Source: Parabacteroides distasonis (GTDB lineage: Bacteria > Bacteroidota > Bacteroidia > Bacteroidales > Tannerellaceae). From it: a stretch of DNA of 64,000 nucleotides. Of this stretch, positions 8,371 to 19,050 are shown piece by piece; position 1 is the stretch's first letter; each line of letters begins with the position of its first letter. The notes beneath the pieces are model-generated. The model was not told the DNA's origin. It saw nothing but the letters and a program-made list of their open reading frames with translations, and did not search any database. Both the position numbers and the translations under genes were made by a program. The DNA lies in the NCBI GenBank assembly GCA_015060925.1, contig SUXM01000009.1, positions 1-64,000 of the forward strand, written 5' to 3'.

Positions 8371-8766
8371 TTAATAAACATAACATAATACTTCACCACC
8401 GATCTTAAGATCACGGGCTTCTTTGTCTGTCATCACACCCTTAGAAGTAGAAAGAACAGCAATACCTAAGCCATTCAATACTCTCGGCATTTCTTTGTAA
8501 CCAGTGTACTTACGCAAACCTGGAGTAGAAACTCTCTCAAGTTTCTTGATTGCATTAACTTTGTTTACCAAGTCATACTTCAAGGCAATCTTAATAGTAC
8601 CTTGAGGACCATCTTCTACAAACTTAAAATTAAGAATGTAGCCCTTGTCGAAAAGGATCTTTGTGATCTCTTTCTTTAAATTTGACGCCGGCACTTCAAC
8701 TACTCTGTGCTTCGCTTTGATCGCGTTACGCAATCTTGTCAAATAATCTGCAATAGGATCTGTCAT
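8371..8766 (-). CDS. rpsH: 30S ribosomal protein S8
   Basis: uS8 binds the central domain of 16S rRNA, and in E. coli it is the feedback repressor of the spc operon. The 131 residues begin MTDPIADYLTRLRNAIKAKH and end with the signature VLSTSKGVMTDKEARDLKIG and GEVLCYVY. It follows rpsN after a 58-nt gap, longer than most gaps here, and precedes rplF by 16 nt. No S8-type feedback site was identified by eye. Confidence 0.97.
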   Translation of the reverse strand: MTDPIADYLTRLRNAIKAKHRVVEVPASNLKKEITKILFDKGYILNFKFVEDGPQGTIKIALKYDLVNKVNAIKKLERVSTPGLRKYTGYKEMPRVLNGLGIAVLSTSKGVMTDKEARDLKIGGEVLCYVY

Positions 8767-8824
8767 ATAATAAAAAATTAAATTGATCCGGCCTCCCGGA
8801 CAATATTTAAATTAATAAAAACTC

Positions 8825-9094
8825 TTACCAACTTGCTTTCTTTACACCCGGGATTAAACCTTGAGATGCCATTTCACGCAATTGAATACGAGAAATACCG
8901 AACTGGCGTATATAACCTTTCGGACGACCTGTGATTTTGCAACGGTTGTGCAAACGTACAGGAGAAGCATTTTTAGGTAAAGCCTGTAAAGCTTCATAGT
9001 CACCTGCTGCTTTCAACTCAGCTCTTTTAGCAGCATATTTAGCTACAAGCTTCGCTCTTTTTACCTCACGGGCTTTCATTGATTCCTTTGCCAT
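8825..9094 (-). CDS. rpsN: 30S ribosomal protein S14
   Basis: uS14 completes the 30S head next to S3 and S10. The 89-residue product is the longer Zn-free type: it has a single Cys ([19 protein letters not shown]) rather than two CxxC pairs. The C-terminus [18 protein letters not shown] is typical. It lies 7 nt after rplE and 58 nt before rpsH. Confidence 0.97.
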   Translation of the reverse strand: MAKESMKAREVKRAKLVAKYAAKRAELKAAGDYEALQALPKNASPVRLHNRCKITGRPKGYIRQFGISRIQLREMASQGLIPGVKKASW

Positions 9095-9101
9095 AACTTA
9101 C

Positions 9102-9659
9102 TTAGTCTTTTTTTGCATTTTTAAAAGGCAACCCAAATTCTCTCAATAGAGCATAACCTTCTTCGTCTGTTTTCGCAGAGGTTACAAAGGTAATATTCAT
9201 TCCCAATATTTTGGTAATATTATCAATATTTATTTCAGGGAAAATGATTTGTTCCTGGATTCCTAAGGTATAATTACCTCTACCATCCAATTTACTTTCA
9301 ATACCTTTGAAGTCACGAATACGAGGAAGAGCGATGCGGACAAGTCTTTCCAAGAATTCATACATCTGTTCACGGCGCAATGTAACCATCACACCTACAG
9401 GCATTTTCTTACGCAACTTGAAGTTAGAGATATCCTTCTTAGAAACAGTAGCAACAGCCTTCTGACCAGTAATGGTAGTCAATTCGCTGATAGCAATATC
9501 AATAATCTTCTTATCTGCAGTAGCCATTCCCAAACCTTGATTGATAACAATCTTTTTCAATACGGGAACCTGCATCACGGTCTTATAACCGAATTCTTTC
9601 ATTAAAGCAGGAACAATTCTGTCCTGATATTCTTTCTTAAGACTGGCAGTATTGCTCAT
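9102..9659 (-). CDS. rplE: 50S ribosomal protein L5
   Basis: uL5 binds 5S rRNA and bridges to the 30S head. The 185 residues contain the family motifs [31 protein letters not shown] and the long [20 protein letters not shown] region. The start at 9659 overlaps the rplX stop by one base (TAATG), another coupled pair. Gap to rpsN is 7 nt. Confidence 0.97.
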   Translation of the reverse strand: MSNTASLKKEYQDRIVPALMKEFGYKTVMQVPVLKKIVINQGLGMATADKKIIDIAISELTTITGQKAVATVSKKDISNFKLRKKMPVGVMVTLRREQMYEFLERLVRIALPRIRDFKGIESKLDGRGNYTLGIQEQIIFPEINIDNITKILGMNITFVTSAKTDEEGYALLREFGLPFKNAKKD

Positions 9660-9979
9660 TACTTAATTTCCTCCCCTGATTTTTTAGAATAACGCACTAA
9701 AGTTCCCTTTTCGTCTAACTTACGACCGATACGAGTCGGTTTACCTGATTTCGGATCAATCACATTAAGGTTAGAAATATGAATAGGAGCTTCTTTCTTT
9801 TCAATTCCTCCCTGAGGATTCTTTGCATTAGGCTTGGTATGCTTTGATACCATATTAATACCTTCGACAATGGCACGGTTGTCTTTTACAATCACTTCCA
9901 AAACACGACCTGTCTTACCTTTATCTTCACCGGTATTAACAAAAACTATATCGCCTTTTTTGATATGTAATTTGCTCAT
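9659..9979 (-). CDS. rplX: 50S ribosomal protein L24
   Basis: uL24 is an early 50S assembly protein at the exit tunnel. The 106 residues carry the KOW motif near the N-terminus ([20 protein letters not shown]) and the [20 protein letters not shown] region found in most bacterial L24. Its stop overlaps the rplE start. It lies 20 nt after rplN. Confidence 0.97.
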   Translation of the reverse strand: MSKLHIKKGDIVFVNTGEDKGKTGRVLEVIVKDNRAIVEGINMVSKHTKPNAKNPQGGIEKKEAPIHISNLNVIDPKSGKPTRIGRKLDEKGTLVRYSKKSGEEIK

Positions 9980-9999
9980 TACTTTAAGATTTACAAAAA

Positions 10000-10365
10000 T
10001 TAAAGCACTTCAGGTGCAAGTGAAACGATTTTCATGTTTGTTGCACGAAGTTCTCTGGCAACCGGACCAAAAATACGGCTACCGCGAATATCACCACCAG
10101 CATTCAACAATACACATGCATTATCATCAAAACGAATGTATGAACCATCTGCACGGCGGATTTCCTTTTTAGTGCGAACAATGACAGCCTTAGAAACAGC
10201 ACCCTTCTTCACATCACTTGATGGGATTACACTCTTAATTGCAACTACAATTACATCCCCTACAGTCGCATAGCGTTTTCTTGTACCACCCAATACACGG
10301 ATACACAACGCTTCTTTTGCACCACTGTTATCTGCTACTACTAGTCTTGATTCTTGTTGTATCAT
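10000..10365 (-). CDS. rplN: 50S ribosomal protein L14
   Basis: uL14 lies at the subunit interface and takes part in inter-subunit bridges. The 121 residues begin [20 protein letters not shown] and include [20 protein letters not shown] and the C-terminal [20 protein letters not shown] signature. It begins the classical spc segment, directly after rpsQ (1 nt gap) and 20 nt before rplX, so S10 and spc parts are continuous. Confidence 0.97.
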   Translation of the reverse strand: MIQQESRLVVADNSGAKEALCIRVLGGTRKRYATVGDVIVVAIKSVIPSSDVKKGAVSKAVIVRTKKEIRRADGSYIRFDDNACVLLNAGGDIRGSRIFGPVARELRATNMKIVSLAPEVL

Positions 10366-10366
10366 G

Positions 10367-10624
10367 TTACTTAGCCCTTTCGATTATTTGAACTAATCTC
10401 CATCTTTTTGTTTTGCTCAAAGGACGAGTTTCCATAATTTTTACGGTATCGCCAATGTTGCATTCATTCTTTTCGTCGTGAGCATGATATTTTTTCGTCT
10501 TATTAACGAACTTACCATAAATGGGATGTTTTTCTTTCCATTTAATAGCAACAGTGATGGTTTTATCCATCTTGTTGCTAGTAACCACGCCCGTTCTTTC
10601 TTTTCTTAAATTTCTAGTTTCCAT
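10367..10624 (-). CDS. rpsQ: 30S ribosomal protein S17
   Basis: uS17 is an OB-fold protein and a primary 16S rRNA binder. The 85-residue product begins [20 protein letters not shown] and ends [19 protein letters not shown]. The ATG at 10624 is chosen because the upstream in-frame ATG at 10633 would leave no space after rpmC and add a non-family MSL. Gap to rpmC is 9 nt, and 1 nt to rplN. Confidence 0.95.
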   Translation of the reverse strand: METRNLRKERTGVVTSNKMDKTITVAIKWKEKHPIYGKFVNKTKKYHAHDEKNECNIGDTVKIMETRPLSKTKRWRLVQIIERAK

Positions 10625-10633
10625 CAGGCTCAA

Positions 10634-10831
10634 TTATTTGTTGTTAAGTTCTCTTTGGCGCAATTCTGTTTTCATGCGCGCAATCATCCTGCGTTGTTGT
10701 TTAATCTGAGCAGGGTTTTCACTAGGAGAAATACTGTGGTTGATCACTTTCTGATCATAAGCAGCTACTTCAGCTTCAATTCTTTCGATCAACTCCTTCG
10801 TGCTTAATTCTTTAATTTCTGCTGTCTTCAT
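10634..10831 (-). CDS. rpmC: 50S ribosomal protein L29
   Basis: uL29 sits next to L23 at the tunnel exit and helps form the docking site for trigger factor and SRP. The 65 residues form two helices (MKTAEIKELSTKELIERIEA... and QQRRMIARMKTELRQREL). The ATG at 10831 matches the family start; another ATG two codons upstream would add MV. It lies 6 nt after rplP. Confidence 0.95.
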   Translation of the reverse strand: MKTAEIKELSTKELIERIEAEVAAYDQKVINHSISPSENPAQIKQQRRMIARMKTELRQRELNNK

Positions 10832-10837
10832 AACCAA

Positions 10838-11272
10838 TTACGCATTTTGATTAGCCATATCATAATCACGTCTCACAACAAACTTTGTTGTCACAGGAAG
10901 CTTCTGAGCTGCTAAACGCAAAGCCTCTTTAGCAATTTCAAAAGGAACACCTTCTACTTCAAAAATCATACGACCCGGAGTAATAGGAGCCACAAATCCT
11001 TCTGGATTACCTTTACCTTTACCCATACGTACTTCAGCAGGCTTCTTTGTAATAGGTTTGTCCGGGAAAATACGAACCCAAACCTGACCCTGACGTTGCA
11101 TATAACGAGTTACCGCGATACGAGCAGCTTCAATCTGACGACCGGTAATCCATTTATTTTCTAACGCTTTAATACCAAACGAACCGAATGCAAGCTGATT
11201 ACCGCGTTGAGCTTCACCCTTCATGCGGCCTTTCTGCTGTCTTCTGAACTTGGTTTTCTTTGGTTGTAACAT
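10838..11272 (-). CDS. rplP: 50S ribosomal protein L16
   Basis: uL16 helps position A-site tRNA and is added late in 50S assembly. The 144 residues start [20 protein letters not shown] and contain [20 protein letters not shown] and the conserved loop [14 protein letters not shown], the place of the conserved functional loop. Length is slightly above the E. coli 136. Gap to rpsC is 19 nt and to rpmC 6 nt. Confidence 0.97.
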   Translation of the reverse strand: MLQPKKTKFRRQQKGRMKGEAQRGNQLAFGSFGIKALENKWITGRQIEAARIAVTRYMQRQGQVWVRIFPDKPITKKPAEVRMGKGKGNPEGFVAPITPGRMIFEVEGVPFEIAKEALRLAAQKLPVTTKFVVRRDYDMANQNA

Positions 11273-11291
11273 TTCTTCTAAATTCTAACGT

Positions 11292-12026
11292 TTAACGATT
11301 AGCTTTCTTTCTCTTGAAGTTCTTTTCTCTGCTGCCGCCAGCGTTTTCATTTCTGCGACCTGATTCTTTAGATGCAGCAAATGAAGGAGCAAGATCTCTC
11401 TTACCATATACTTCACCACGACAGATCCAAACTTTAACACCTAGCAAACCAACCTTTGTCAATGCTTCAGCCAAAGCATAATCGATGTCTGCTCTGAAAG
11501 TGTGCAACGGAGTTCTACCTTCTTTATACATTTCTGAACGAGCCATTTCAGCACCATTCAAACGACCAGATACTTGCACTTTAATACCTTCTGCACCCAT
11601 TCTCATGGTAGAGGCGATAGCCATCTTAATTGCACGACGGTATGCAATTTTACCTTCAAGTTGACGAGCAATATTGTTTGCTACGATTACAGCATCCAAT
11701 TCAGGTCTCTTAACTTCATAAATATTGATCTGAACTTCCTTATCGGTGATTTTCTTCAACTCTTCTTTCAACTTATCAACTTCCTGACCACCCTTACCGA
11801 TAATAATACCTGGACGTGATGTACAAACTGTAATTGTAATCAACTTCAATGTACGTTCAATAACGACACGAGATACACTAGCTTTAGCAAGACGAGCATT
11901 CAAATATTTACGGATTTTGCTATCTTCTAACAAAGTATCTCCGCATTTCTTGCCGCCATACCAATTGGAATCCCAACCACGGATGATTCCTAAACGATTA
12001 CTAACCGGATTAACTTTTTGTCCCAT
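11292..12026 (-). CDS. rpsC: 30S ribosomal protein S3
   Basis: uS3 forms part of the mRNA entry tunnel with S4 and S5 and contributes to mRNA unwinding. The 244 residues carry a KH domain with the GxxG-type loop [20 protein letters not shown] at ~75-95 and the S3 C-terminal domain ([20 protein letters not shown]). The final ~25 residues are a basic Asn/Arg-rich tail. It lies 7 nt after rplV and 19 nt before rplP. Confidence 0.97.
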   Translation of the reverse strand: MGQKVNPVSNRLGIIRGWDSNWYGGKKCGDTLLEDSKIRKYLNARLAKASVSRVVIERTLKLITITVCTSRPGIIIGKGGQEVDKLKEELKKITDKEVQINIYEVKRPELDAVIVANNIARQLEGKIAYRRAIKMAIASTMRMGAEGIKVQVSGRLNGAEMARSEMYKEGRTPLHTFRADIDYALAEALTKVGLLGVKVWICRGEVYGKRDLAPSFAASKESGRRNENAGGSREKNFKRKKANR

Positions 12027-12033
12027 CTACAAA

Positions 12034-12444
12034 TTAATTTTGACTATCGTTTTTACTAAGTGTATCAACAAACAGAGTTACATGGTTCGAACGTTTACGA
12101 ATTCTGTAACCTCTTCCTTGAGGAGCTGGACGCATTCTCTTTAATGTAGTAGCGCAATCTACACTGATTGAAGATACGCACAACTCTCCAGCTTCTGCTT
12201 TACGTTCATTTTTCTGCTCCCAATTGGCAATAGCTGAACGAAGCAATTTTTCTACTCTTGCTGCAGCTTCCTTGTTAGAAAACTTCAAAACACCAAGTGC
12301 ACGGAATACTTCCATACCGCGGATCATGTCTACAACAAGACGCATCTTACGCGGAGAAGTCGGCACATTACGCAATTTTGCGAAGTACATGTTTTTTTGG
12401 GCTTCCTTTCTTGCTTCAGCTGATATTCTTTTTCTAGCACCCAT
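12034..12444 (-). CDS. rplV: 50S ribosomal protein L22
   Basis: uL22 sends a beta-hairpin into the peptide exit tunnel. The product has 136 residues, longer than the ~110 of E. coli because of an N-terminal basic extension ([20 protein letters not shown]) ahead of the family start [20 protein letters not shown]. The tunnel hairpin region [20 protein letters not shown] is intact, with no change typical of macrolide resistance evident by eye. It lies 49 nt after rpsS. Confidence 0.96.
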   Translation of the reverse strand: MGARKRISAEARKEAQKNMYFAKLRNVPTSPRKMRLVVDMIRGMEVFRALGVLKFSNKEAAARVEKLLRSAIANWEQKNERKAEAGELCVSSISVDCATTLKRMRPAPQGRGYRIRKRSNHVTLFVDTLSKNDSQN

Positions 12445-12493
12445 TTTATTGATTCTTTTTATTTTCAGATTCCTGAATTCCTGTTACTACCGA

Positions 12494-12763
12494 TTATTTT
12501 TTCTTGTTACCGGCATGACCACGGAAGGTACGAGTTGGAGAAAATTCTCCAAGTTTATGACCTACCATATTTTCGGTTACAAAAACAGGAATAAATTTAT
12601 TTCCATTATGAACTGCAATAGTATGGCCTACAAAGTCAGGCGAAATCATTGAAGCTCTTGCCCATGTCTTAACGACAGCTTTCTTTCCTGACTCATTCAT
12701 AGCCAAGACTTTCTTTTCAAGCTTAACATTAATATACGGGCCTTTTTTTAGCGAACGACTCAT
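12494..12763 (-). CDS. rpsS: 30S ribosomal protein S19
   Basis: uS19 forms a complex with S13 in the 30S head. The 89 residues begin [19 protein letters not shown] and include [20 protein letters not shown] and [20 protein letters not shown], the family signature and tail. It lies 20 nt after rplB and is followed by a 49-nt gap before rplV. Confidence 0.97.
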   Translation of the reverse strand: MSRSLKKGPYINVKLEKKVLAMNESGKKAVVKTWARASMISPDFVGHTIAVHNGNKFIPVFVTENMVGHKLGEFSPTRTFRGHAGNKKK

Positions 12764-12783
12764 AGTTTACTTAATTAATCAGA

Positions 12784-13608
<825 letters not shown>

Positions 13609-13616
13609 TTCTTTTT

Positions 13617-13910
13617 TTAGATATTACTAAAGAAATCAATTGTTTCTCCTTCTTTCAACGTTACGATAGCTTTCTTAAAAGCAGATTGTTTGCCATTGAT
13701 AATACCTGATTTAGTATAACGGCTTTTACGCTTTCCAGAGTAGTTGATGGTGTTAACATCAACTACTGAAACATTATACATATCTTCAACAGCTTTCTTA
13801 ATCTCTAGCTTATTAGCATCAGGAGAAACACGAAAACCATAGCGATTAGCCATCTTTTCTGTAATCGCTGTTTGTTTCTCTGTTACGATAGGTTTAATAA
13901 TAATTCCCAT
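13617..13910 (-). CDS. rplW: 50S ribosomal protein L23
   Basis: uL23 at the tunnel exit is the main docking site for trigger factor, whose gene lies at 31111-32466, and for SRP. The 97 residues include [20 protein letters not shown] and the RNA-binding loop [20 protein letters not shown]. It lies 11 nt after rplD and 8 nt before rplB. Confidence 0.96.
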   Translation of the reverse strand: MGIIIKPIVTEKQTAITEKMANRYGFRVSPDANKLEIKKAVEDMYNVSVVDVNTINYSGKRKSRYTKSGIINGKQSAFKKAIVTLKEGETIDFFSNI

Positions 13911-13921
13911 TTTTTTACTCC

Positions 13922-14551
13922 TTATGCGTTAAATAATTTTTCAATAGCAGCTACTGAACTTTCAGTCAATACTAGATTAGCAGCATCCAATATTTTATAT
14001 GTATTTAGTTCAGAAGCAGTTACAACACTCGCCTTTTCTAAATTTCTGGCCGACAAATATACGAAATTATTTTTCTCTGATAAAACCAAAAGCAACTTTC
14101 TGTCAGCAACTTTAAGATTCTTAGCAATTGTTATAAATTCTTTAGTTTTAGGAGCTTCCATATTGAAATCTTCTACCACTACAATTGCATTATTTTTCAC
14201 CTTATAAGCCAAAGCAGATTTACGAGCCAAGCTTTTTACTTTCTTATTTAACTTAAACTCATAATTTCTTGGTCTCGGTCCGAATACACGACCACCACCT
14301 ACCAATACAGGAGAGTTGATATCACCACGACGTGCACCACCACCACCTTTCTGGCGGATCAATTTACGAGTACTACCTGAAACTTCACTTCTTTCTTTTG
14401 ATTTGTGAGTTCCTTGACGTTGATTTGCCAAATACTGTTTTACATCCAAGTAAATAGCATGATCATTGGGTTCAATGCCAAAGATAGCATCGTTCAATGT
14501 TACCTTTCTTCCGGTATCTTCACCTTTAATATTTAATACGCTCAGTTCCAT
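13922..14551 (-). CDS. rplD: 50S ribosomal protein L4
   Basis: uL4 extends a loop into the exit tunnel, and in E. coli it represses the S10 operon. The 209 residues contain the loop region [20 protein letters not shown], with the K-G-x-GxARxG core present in a Gly-rich form. The start codon overlaps the rplC stop (TAATG at 14549-14553). No S10-type leader is evident upstream of rpsJ, where the gap is only 20 nt. Confidence 0.97.
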   Translation of the reverse strand: MELSVLNIKGEDTGRKVTLNDAIFGIEPNDHAIYLDVKQYLANQRQGTHKSKERSEVSGSTRKLIRQKGGGGARRGDINSPVLVGGGRVFGPRPRNYEFKLNKKVKSLARKSALAYKVKNNAIVVVEDFNMEAPKTKEFITIAKNLKVADRKLLLVLSEKNNFVYLSARNLEKASVVTASELNTYKILDAANLVLTESSVAAIEKLFNA

Positions 14552-15168
14552 TACTTTTCAATTAATAAGATTGAACCTTTTGCTCCTGGAACAGATCCTT
14601 TAACTAATAAAAGATTGTGTTCCGGCATAACCTTGATCACTTGTAGGTTCTGAACTGTTACGCGTTCATTACCCATTTGTCCACCCATGCGCATTCCTTT
14701 GAATACCTTTGCTGGATAAGAACAAGCACCGATAGAACCCGGTTTACGAGCACGGTTGTGCTGACCGTGAGTAGTCTGACCTACACCACCGAAACCATGA
14801 CGTTTAACAACACCTTGGAAACCTTTACCTTTTGATGTACCAACTACGTCAACGAAACCTGCGTTTTCCAAAAAGTCAACAGTGATAACATCACCTAACT
14901 TATATTCGGTTTCAAAATTCTTGAACTCGGCCAAGTATCTCTTGGGAGCTACACCAGCTTTCTTAAAGTGGCCCATTTCCGGCTGAGTTGTGTGTTTCTC
15001 TTTTTTATCAACGAAACCTAACTGTACAGCTTCATAGCCATCTTTTTCTAAAGTCTTAATTTGTGTAACAACACAAGGACCTACTTCGATAACAGTGCAT
15101 GGAAGATTTTTTCCCTCGGCACTGAAAACGGATGTCATTCCGATTTTTTTTCCTAATAATCCTGGCAT
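14551..15168 (-). CDS. rplC: 50S ribosomal protein L3
   Basis: uL3 initiates 50S assembly near the 3' end of 23S rRNA. The 205 residues begin [20 protein letters not shown] and contain the central loop [20 protein letters not shown] that approaches the peptidyl-transferase centre. The stop overlaps the rplD start by one base, which suggests coupled translation. Gap to rpsJ is 20 nt. Confidence 0.97.
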   Translation of the reverse strand: MPGLLGKKIGMTSVFSAEGKNLPCTVIEVGPCVVTQIKTLEKDGYEAVQLGFVDKKEKHTTQPEMGHFKKAGVAPKRYLAEFKNFETEYKLGDVITVDFLENAGFVDVVGTSKGKGFQGVVKRHGFGGVGQTTHGQHNRARKPGSIGACSYPAKVFKGMRMGGQMGNERVTVQNLQVIKVMPEHNLLLVKGSVPGAKGSILLIEK

Positions 15169-15188
15169 TTCACTAATTTGTTAAAAAC

Positions 15189-15494
15189 TTACACTTTAAT
15201 TTCAACTTCTACACCACTAGGCAATTCTAGCTTCATTAATGCATCAACTGTTTTTGCAGTTGAGCTGTAGATATCAATTAGTCTCTTATAAGAAGAGAGT
15301 TCGAACTGCTCACGAGATTTCTTGTTTACGAAAGTAGAGCGGTTCACAGTAAAAATACGCTTATGCGTAGGTAGAGGTATCGGGCCACTAACAACAGCAC
15401 CGGTAGCCTTAACCGTCTTCACGATTTTCTCTGCAGATTTATCTACAAGAGAATAATCGTAAGACTTTAATTTAATTCTGATCTTTTGGCTCAT
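15189..15494 (-). CDS. rpsJ: 30S ribosomal protein S10
   Basis: uS10 is part of the 30S head and, as NusE, joins transcription antitermination complexes. The 101 residues begin [20 protein letters not shown] and contain [20 protein letters not shown], the long loop. It follows fusA by only 20 nt, with no tuf gene in between, so the str and S10 operons are directly joined here. Confidence 0.97.
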   Translation of the reverse strand: MSQKIRIKLKSYDYSLVDKSAEKIVKTVKATGAVVSGPIPLPTHKRIFTVNRSTFVNKKSREQFELSSYKRLIDIYSSTAKTVDALMKLELPSGVEVEIKV

Positions 15495-15514
15495 ATTGTA
15501 TATATGTTTCTAAA

Positions 15515-17641
15515 TTATTTGATCAAATCAGCACGACCTTGAACTTCTGTCAACACTTGCTTAGCGATAGATGTAGAAACCTGAGCATAGTGTGAGAACT
15601 GCATTGAAGATGTTGCACGACCTGAAGTGATAGTACGCAAAGCTGTTACATAACCGAATGTTTCTGCCAATGGAACTTTAGCTTTAACGATACGAGCACC
15701 TGTACGGCTTGTTTCCATACCTTCAACTTGTCCACGACGTTTGTTCAAGTCACCGATTACATCACCCATGCTTTCTTCCGGAGTTACAACTTCCATCTGC
15801 ATGATTGGCTCCATCAAAGCAGGACCTGCCTTTTCAGAAGCATTTTTGAATGCTTGAAGTGCTGCGATTTCGAAAGACAACTGGTCTGAGTCAACTGGGT
15901 GATAAGAACCATCCATCAATGTAACCTTCAATTGATCTAACGGATAACCAGCCAATACACCATTCTTCATAGCTTTTTCGAAACCTTTTTGAACAGACGG
16001 GATAAATTCCTTAGGAACGTTACCACCCTTCACTTCATCAATGAACTGAAGTGCACCTTCAAATCCTTCATCAGCCGGTTCGATACGAACAATGATATCA
16101 GCAAATTTACCACGACCACCAGACTGTTTCTTATATACTTCACGAAGTTCAACAGACTGAGTAATAGCTTCTTTATAAGTAACCTGAGGTTTACCCTGAT
16201 TACATTCTACCTTAAACTCACGTTTCAAACGGTCGATAATGATATCCAAGTGAAGCTCACCCATACCACTGATTACAGTCTGACCTGTTTCTTCGTTAGT
16301 CTGAACACGGAATGTTGGGTCTTCTTCAGCCAATTTAGCCAATCCCATACCCAAACGATCCAAGTCTTTCTGAGTCTTAGGTTCTACTGCAATACCAATA
16401 ACCGGTTCTGGGAATTCCATAGATTCCAAAGTGATAGGATTGTTTTCATCACACAATGTATCACCTGTACGGATATCTTTGAAACCAACACCTGCACCAA
16501 TATCACCACAACCGATCGCATCCATCGGATTTTGTTTGTTTGAGTGCATCTGGAACAAGCGAGAGATACGTTCTTTCTTACCTGAACGTGTATTCAAAAC
16601 GTAAGAACCTGCGTTCATCACACCTGCATATACACGGAAGAAACACAAACGGCCTACATAAGGGTCAGTTGCGATCTTAAATGCCAATGCAGTCAATGGT
16701 TCTTCAGACAACGGTTTACGAACGATTACTTTATCAGGATCAGCAGGATCTGTACCTTCGATAGCCGGAGTATCTTCTGGAGAAGGCAAGAAAGCACAAA
16801 CCGCATCCAACAATGTCTGCACACCCTTGTTCTTAAAAGATGAACCACAAGTCATCGGGTTGATCTGCATTGACAATGTACCTTTACGGATAGCCACTTT
16901 GATTTCATCTTCAGTGATAGAAGAAGGATCTTCAAAGTATTTTTCCATGATAGCATCATCGCATTCTGCCAATGCTTCCAACATCTTATCACGCCATTCT
17001 TCAGCTTCAGCTTGTAAATCAGCCGGGATTTCTTCTACGCTATATTCAGCACCCATTGATTCATCATGCCAGAAGATTGCTTTCATCTTGATCAAGTCAA
17101 CCACACCTTTGAATGTTTCTTCTGCACCGATAGGAATCTGGATAGGACATGGATTAGCACCCAAGATTTCCTTCATCTGACGGATAACTTCATAATAGTT
17201 TGCACCTGAACGGTCCATTTTGTTTACATAACCGATACGAGGTACATTATATTTATCAGCCTGACGCCAAACTGTTTCAGACTGCGGTTCTACACCACCT
17301 ACAGCACAGAAAGTAGCAACAGCACCGTCCAACACACGCAAAGAACGTTCAACTTCCACTGTAAAGTCAACGTGTCCCGGAGTGTCAATCAAATTGATTT
17401 TATAACGGTTGCCCAAATAGTTCCAGAATGTTGTTGTAGCAGCAGAGGTAATAGTAATACCACGTTCCTGCTCTTGAGCCATCCAGTCCATTGTAGCAGT
17501 ACCATCATGAGTCTCACCAATTTTATGAGTCAAACCTGTATAAAACAAGATACGTTCTGATGTAGTTGTTTTACCAGCGTCGATGTGAGCCATGATACCG
17601 ATGTTTCTTGTAAACACCAAATGCTTATCGTTGTTTGCCAT
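15515..17641 (-). CDS. fusA: Elongation factor G
   Basis: EF-G is the GTPase that drives ribosomal translocation. The 708 residues show the G1 loop AHIDAGKTT (~17-25), G3 DTPGH and G4 NKMD, followed by domains II-V, including the domain IV stretch ending [20 protein letters not shown]. Length matches the ~704-residue family. It lies 22 nt after rpsG and 20 nt before rpsJ; tuf, which often follows fusA elsewhere, is absent. Position inside the str operon argues for the canonical EF-G rather than a paralogue. Confidence 0.97.
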   Translation of the reverse strand: MANNDKHLVFTRNIGIMAHIDAGKTTTSERILFYTGLTHKIGETHDGTATMDWMAQEQERGITITSAATTTFWNYLGNRYKINLIDTPGHVDFTVEVERSLRVLDGAVATFCAVGGVEPQSETVWRQADKYNVPRIGYVNKMDRSGANYYEVIRQMKEILGANPCPIQIPIGAEETFKGVVDLIKMKAIFWHDESMGAEYSVEEIPADLQAEAEEWRDKMLEALAECDDAIMEKYFEDPSSITEDEIKVAIRKGTLSMQINPMTCGSSFKNKGVQTLLDAVCAFLPSPEDTPAIEGTDPADPDKVIVRKPLSEEPLTALAFKIATDPYVGRLCFFRVYAGVMNAGSYVLNTRSGKKERISRLFQMHSNKQNPMDAIGCGDIGAGVGFKDIRTGDTLCDENNPITLESMEFPEPVIGIAVEPKTQKDLDRLGMGLAKLAEEDPTFRVQTNEETGQTVISGMGELHLDIIIDRLKREFKVECNQGKPQVTYKEAITQSVELREVYKKQSGGRGKFADIIVRIEPADEGFEGALQFIDEVKGGNVPKEFIPSVQKGFEKAMKNGVLAGYPLDQLKVTLMDGSYHPVDSDQLSFEIAALQAFKNASEKAGPALMEPIMQMEVVTPEESMGDVIGDLNKRRGQVEGMETSRTGARIVKAKVPLAETFGYVTALRTITSGRATSSMQFSHYAQVSTSIAKQVLTEVQGRADLIK

Positions 17642-17663
17642 ATTCTTTCTAAGCCTTTATAAA

Positions 17664-18140
17664 TTAAAATCTGAAGTGAGCGAATGCACGGTTAGCTTCT
17701 GCCATACGGTGCATATCTTCTTTTCTTTTGAATGCACCACCCTGGTTATTGAAAGCATCTACAATTTCTGCAGACAACTTGTCAGCCATTGTTTTACCAC
17801 CACGCTTACGAGCGAAGATGATAAGATTCTTCATTGAAATTGATTCTTTGCGATCCGGGCGGATTTCAGTAGGTACCTGGAAAGTAGCACCACCGATACG
17901 GCGAGATTTAACTTCGACTTGAGGAGTAATATTGTCAAGCGCAGCTTTCCAAATTTCTAAAGCAGACTTTTCTTCATTAGGCATTTTAGCCTTTACAGTT
18001 TCCAAAGCGGAATAAAAAATTTCGAAGGCAGTATTTTTCTTGCCATCATACATCAAATGGTTAACGAATTTCGTAACCTTAACATCACCGAAAACAGGAT
18101 CTGGTAACACCTGTCTTTTCTTTGGTTTTGCTTTTCTCAT
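17664..18140 (-). CDS. rpsG: 30S ribosomal protein S7
   Basis: uS7 nucleates assembly of the 30S head and, in E. coli, represses the str operon. The 158-residue product begins [20 protein letters not shown], the usual start; the ATG at 18191 would add 17 Lys-rich residues absent from the family. The 151-nt gap to rpsL, with a small GGTTC/GAACC hairpin at 18193-18206, is the longest in the superoperon and sits where S7 feedback acts in E. coli; any such role here is inferred. Confidence 0.96.
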   Translation of the reverse strand: MRKAKPKKRQVLPDPVFGDVKVTKFVNHLMYDGKKNTAFEIFYSALETVKAKMPNEEKSALEIWKAALDNITPQVEVKSRRIGGATFQVPTEIRPDRKESISMKNLIIFARKRGGKTMADKLSAEIVDAFNNQGGAFKRKEDMHRMAEANRAFAHFRF

Positions 18141-18291
18141 TTGTCTTAAAAAAATTTTGTTTTTGTTCTTGGTTGCCTTAATCGTCTTCAACGGTTCCGC
18201 TGAACCATTTACTCAACCTATAGCCTATCCAAATAACTCAAACCAGCTTTAATACTTTAATTTAATTCTCAGTTTGAAGGGATGTAACTAA

Positions 18292-18702
18292 TTACTTCTT
18301 CTTTCCTTTAGCTGCTGCAGCTGCCTGTCCTGGTTTCGGACGCTTAGCACCGTATTTAGAACGTCTCTGAGTACGTCCGTTAACGCCAGCAGTATCCAAA
18401 GTTCCACGTACAATGTGATAGCGCACACCTGGAAGGTCTTTCACACGACCGCCACGAACCAACACGATTGAGTGTTCCTGCAAGTTGTGTCCTTCTCCCG
18501 GGATGTAAGAGTTCACTTCTTTTCCATTTGTTAAACGTACTCTCGCTACTTTACGCATTGCAGAGTTAGGTTTTTTCGGTGTTGTAGTGTAAACACGTAC
18601 GCAAACACCACGTCTTTGAGGACATGAATCCAACGCAGGTGATTTACCTTTTTCCACCAAAGTTTCCCTTCCTTTTCTAACTAATTGCTGAATTGTAGGC
18701 AT
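18292..18702 (-). CDS. rpsL: 30S ribosomal protein S12
   Basis: uS12 monitors codon-anticodon pairing in the decoding centre. The 136 residues (E. coli 124) begin [20 protein letters not shown] and end in an Ala/Lys-rich extension. The streptomycin-related lysines are the wild-type ones, in [16 protein letters not shown] and [16 protein letters not shown]. It is the first gene of the 33-gene superoperon; a consensus promoter lies at 18841-18870, leaving a leader of about 130 nt. Confidence 0.97.
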   Translation of the reverse strand: MPTIQQLVRKGRETLVEKGKSPALDSCPQRRGVCVRVYTTTPKKPNSAMRKVARVRLTNGKEVNSYIPGEGHNLQEHSIVLVRGGRVKDLPGVRYHIVRGTLDTAGVNGRTQRRSKYGAKRPKPGQAAAAAKGKKK

Positions 18703-18840
18703 TTTTTTTCTTTTTTAAACCTTGATTGTGTTATTATAATAATTATCTACTTCTCTCTTTTTAACCGTTAAGAGGCTCTTTAAGTTCGGACTTTCAACCA
18801 GTTGCGCCCTCTTTTTCGCACTCTCCACGCTAAAACGCTG

Positions 18841-18870
18841 CAAAGGTACATATTTGTTCTCGTATCACAA
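18841..18870 (-). promoter_or_regulatory. Superoperon promoter upstream of rpsL
   Basis: On the minus strand TTG (18868-18870) is followed by a 19-nt spacer and TACCTTTG (18841-18848), an exact TTG-N19-TAnnTTTG match. It is the only strong promoter seen upstream of rpsL, so it likely drives the whole ribosomal cluster. Confidence 0.85.
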
Positions 18871-18920
18871 ATGATTTCTTTGTCTCATTTATATATAATT
18901 AACATTTATTTTTCATAACA

Positions 18921-18961
18921 AAAAGACAGCAAGAGAAAAACAACAACTCTTACTGTCTTTT
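18921..18961 (-). terminator. Terminator of the mutL operon
   Basis: AAAAGACAG-c-AAGAG (18921-18935) pairs with CTCTT-a-CTGTCTTTT (18947-18961), a 14-bp stem with one mismatch. Read on the minus strand it ends in a run of T, as expected for an intrinsic terminator after mutL. Confidence 0.75.
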
Positions 18962-19005
18962 GTAGGCAATGGGCATGAAATTTTCCTCCAATGCCCATTG
19001 CCTAC
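18962..19005. repeat. Perfect 15-bp inverted repeat after mutL
   Basis: GTAGGCAATGGGCAT (18962-18976) and ATGCCCATTGCCTAC (18991-19005) are exact reverse complements around a 14-nt loop. It abuts the terminator hairpin and would form first in the mutL transcript. No T-run follows it, so it may protect the 3' end or be a separate repeat. Confidence 0.8.
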
Positions 19006-19050
19006 ATATCCTATGCAGAGACCTTTTTTATACAAAAAAACTATAAGATA

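Larger units (their letters stand above)
18703..19050. other. Intergenic region between mutL and rpsL
   Basis: This 348-bp gap holds the ~130-nt rpsL leader (18703 to ~18835), the superoperon promoter, an AT-rich stretch at 18871-18920, and two hairpins downstream of mutL at 18921-19005. No open frame or RNA gene is evident. Confidence 0.7.

Noticed and set aside
15494-15515. A missing or hidden tuf gene between fusA and rpsJ
   Set aside because: The gap is 20 nt. Absence of tuf here is normal for Bacteroidetes.
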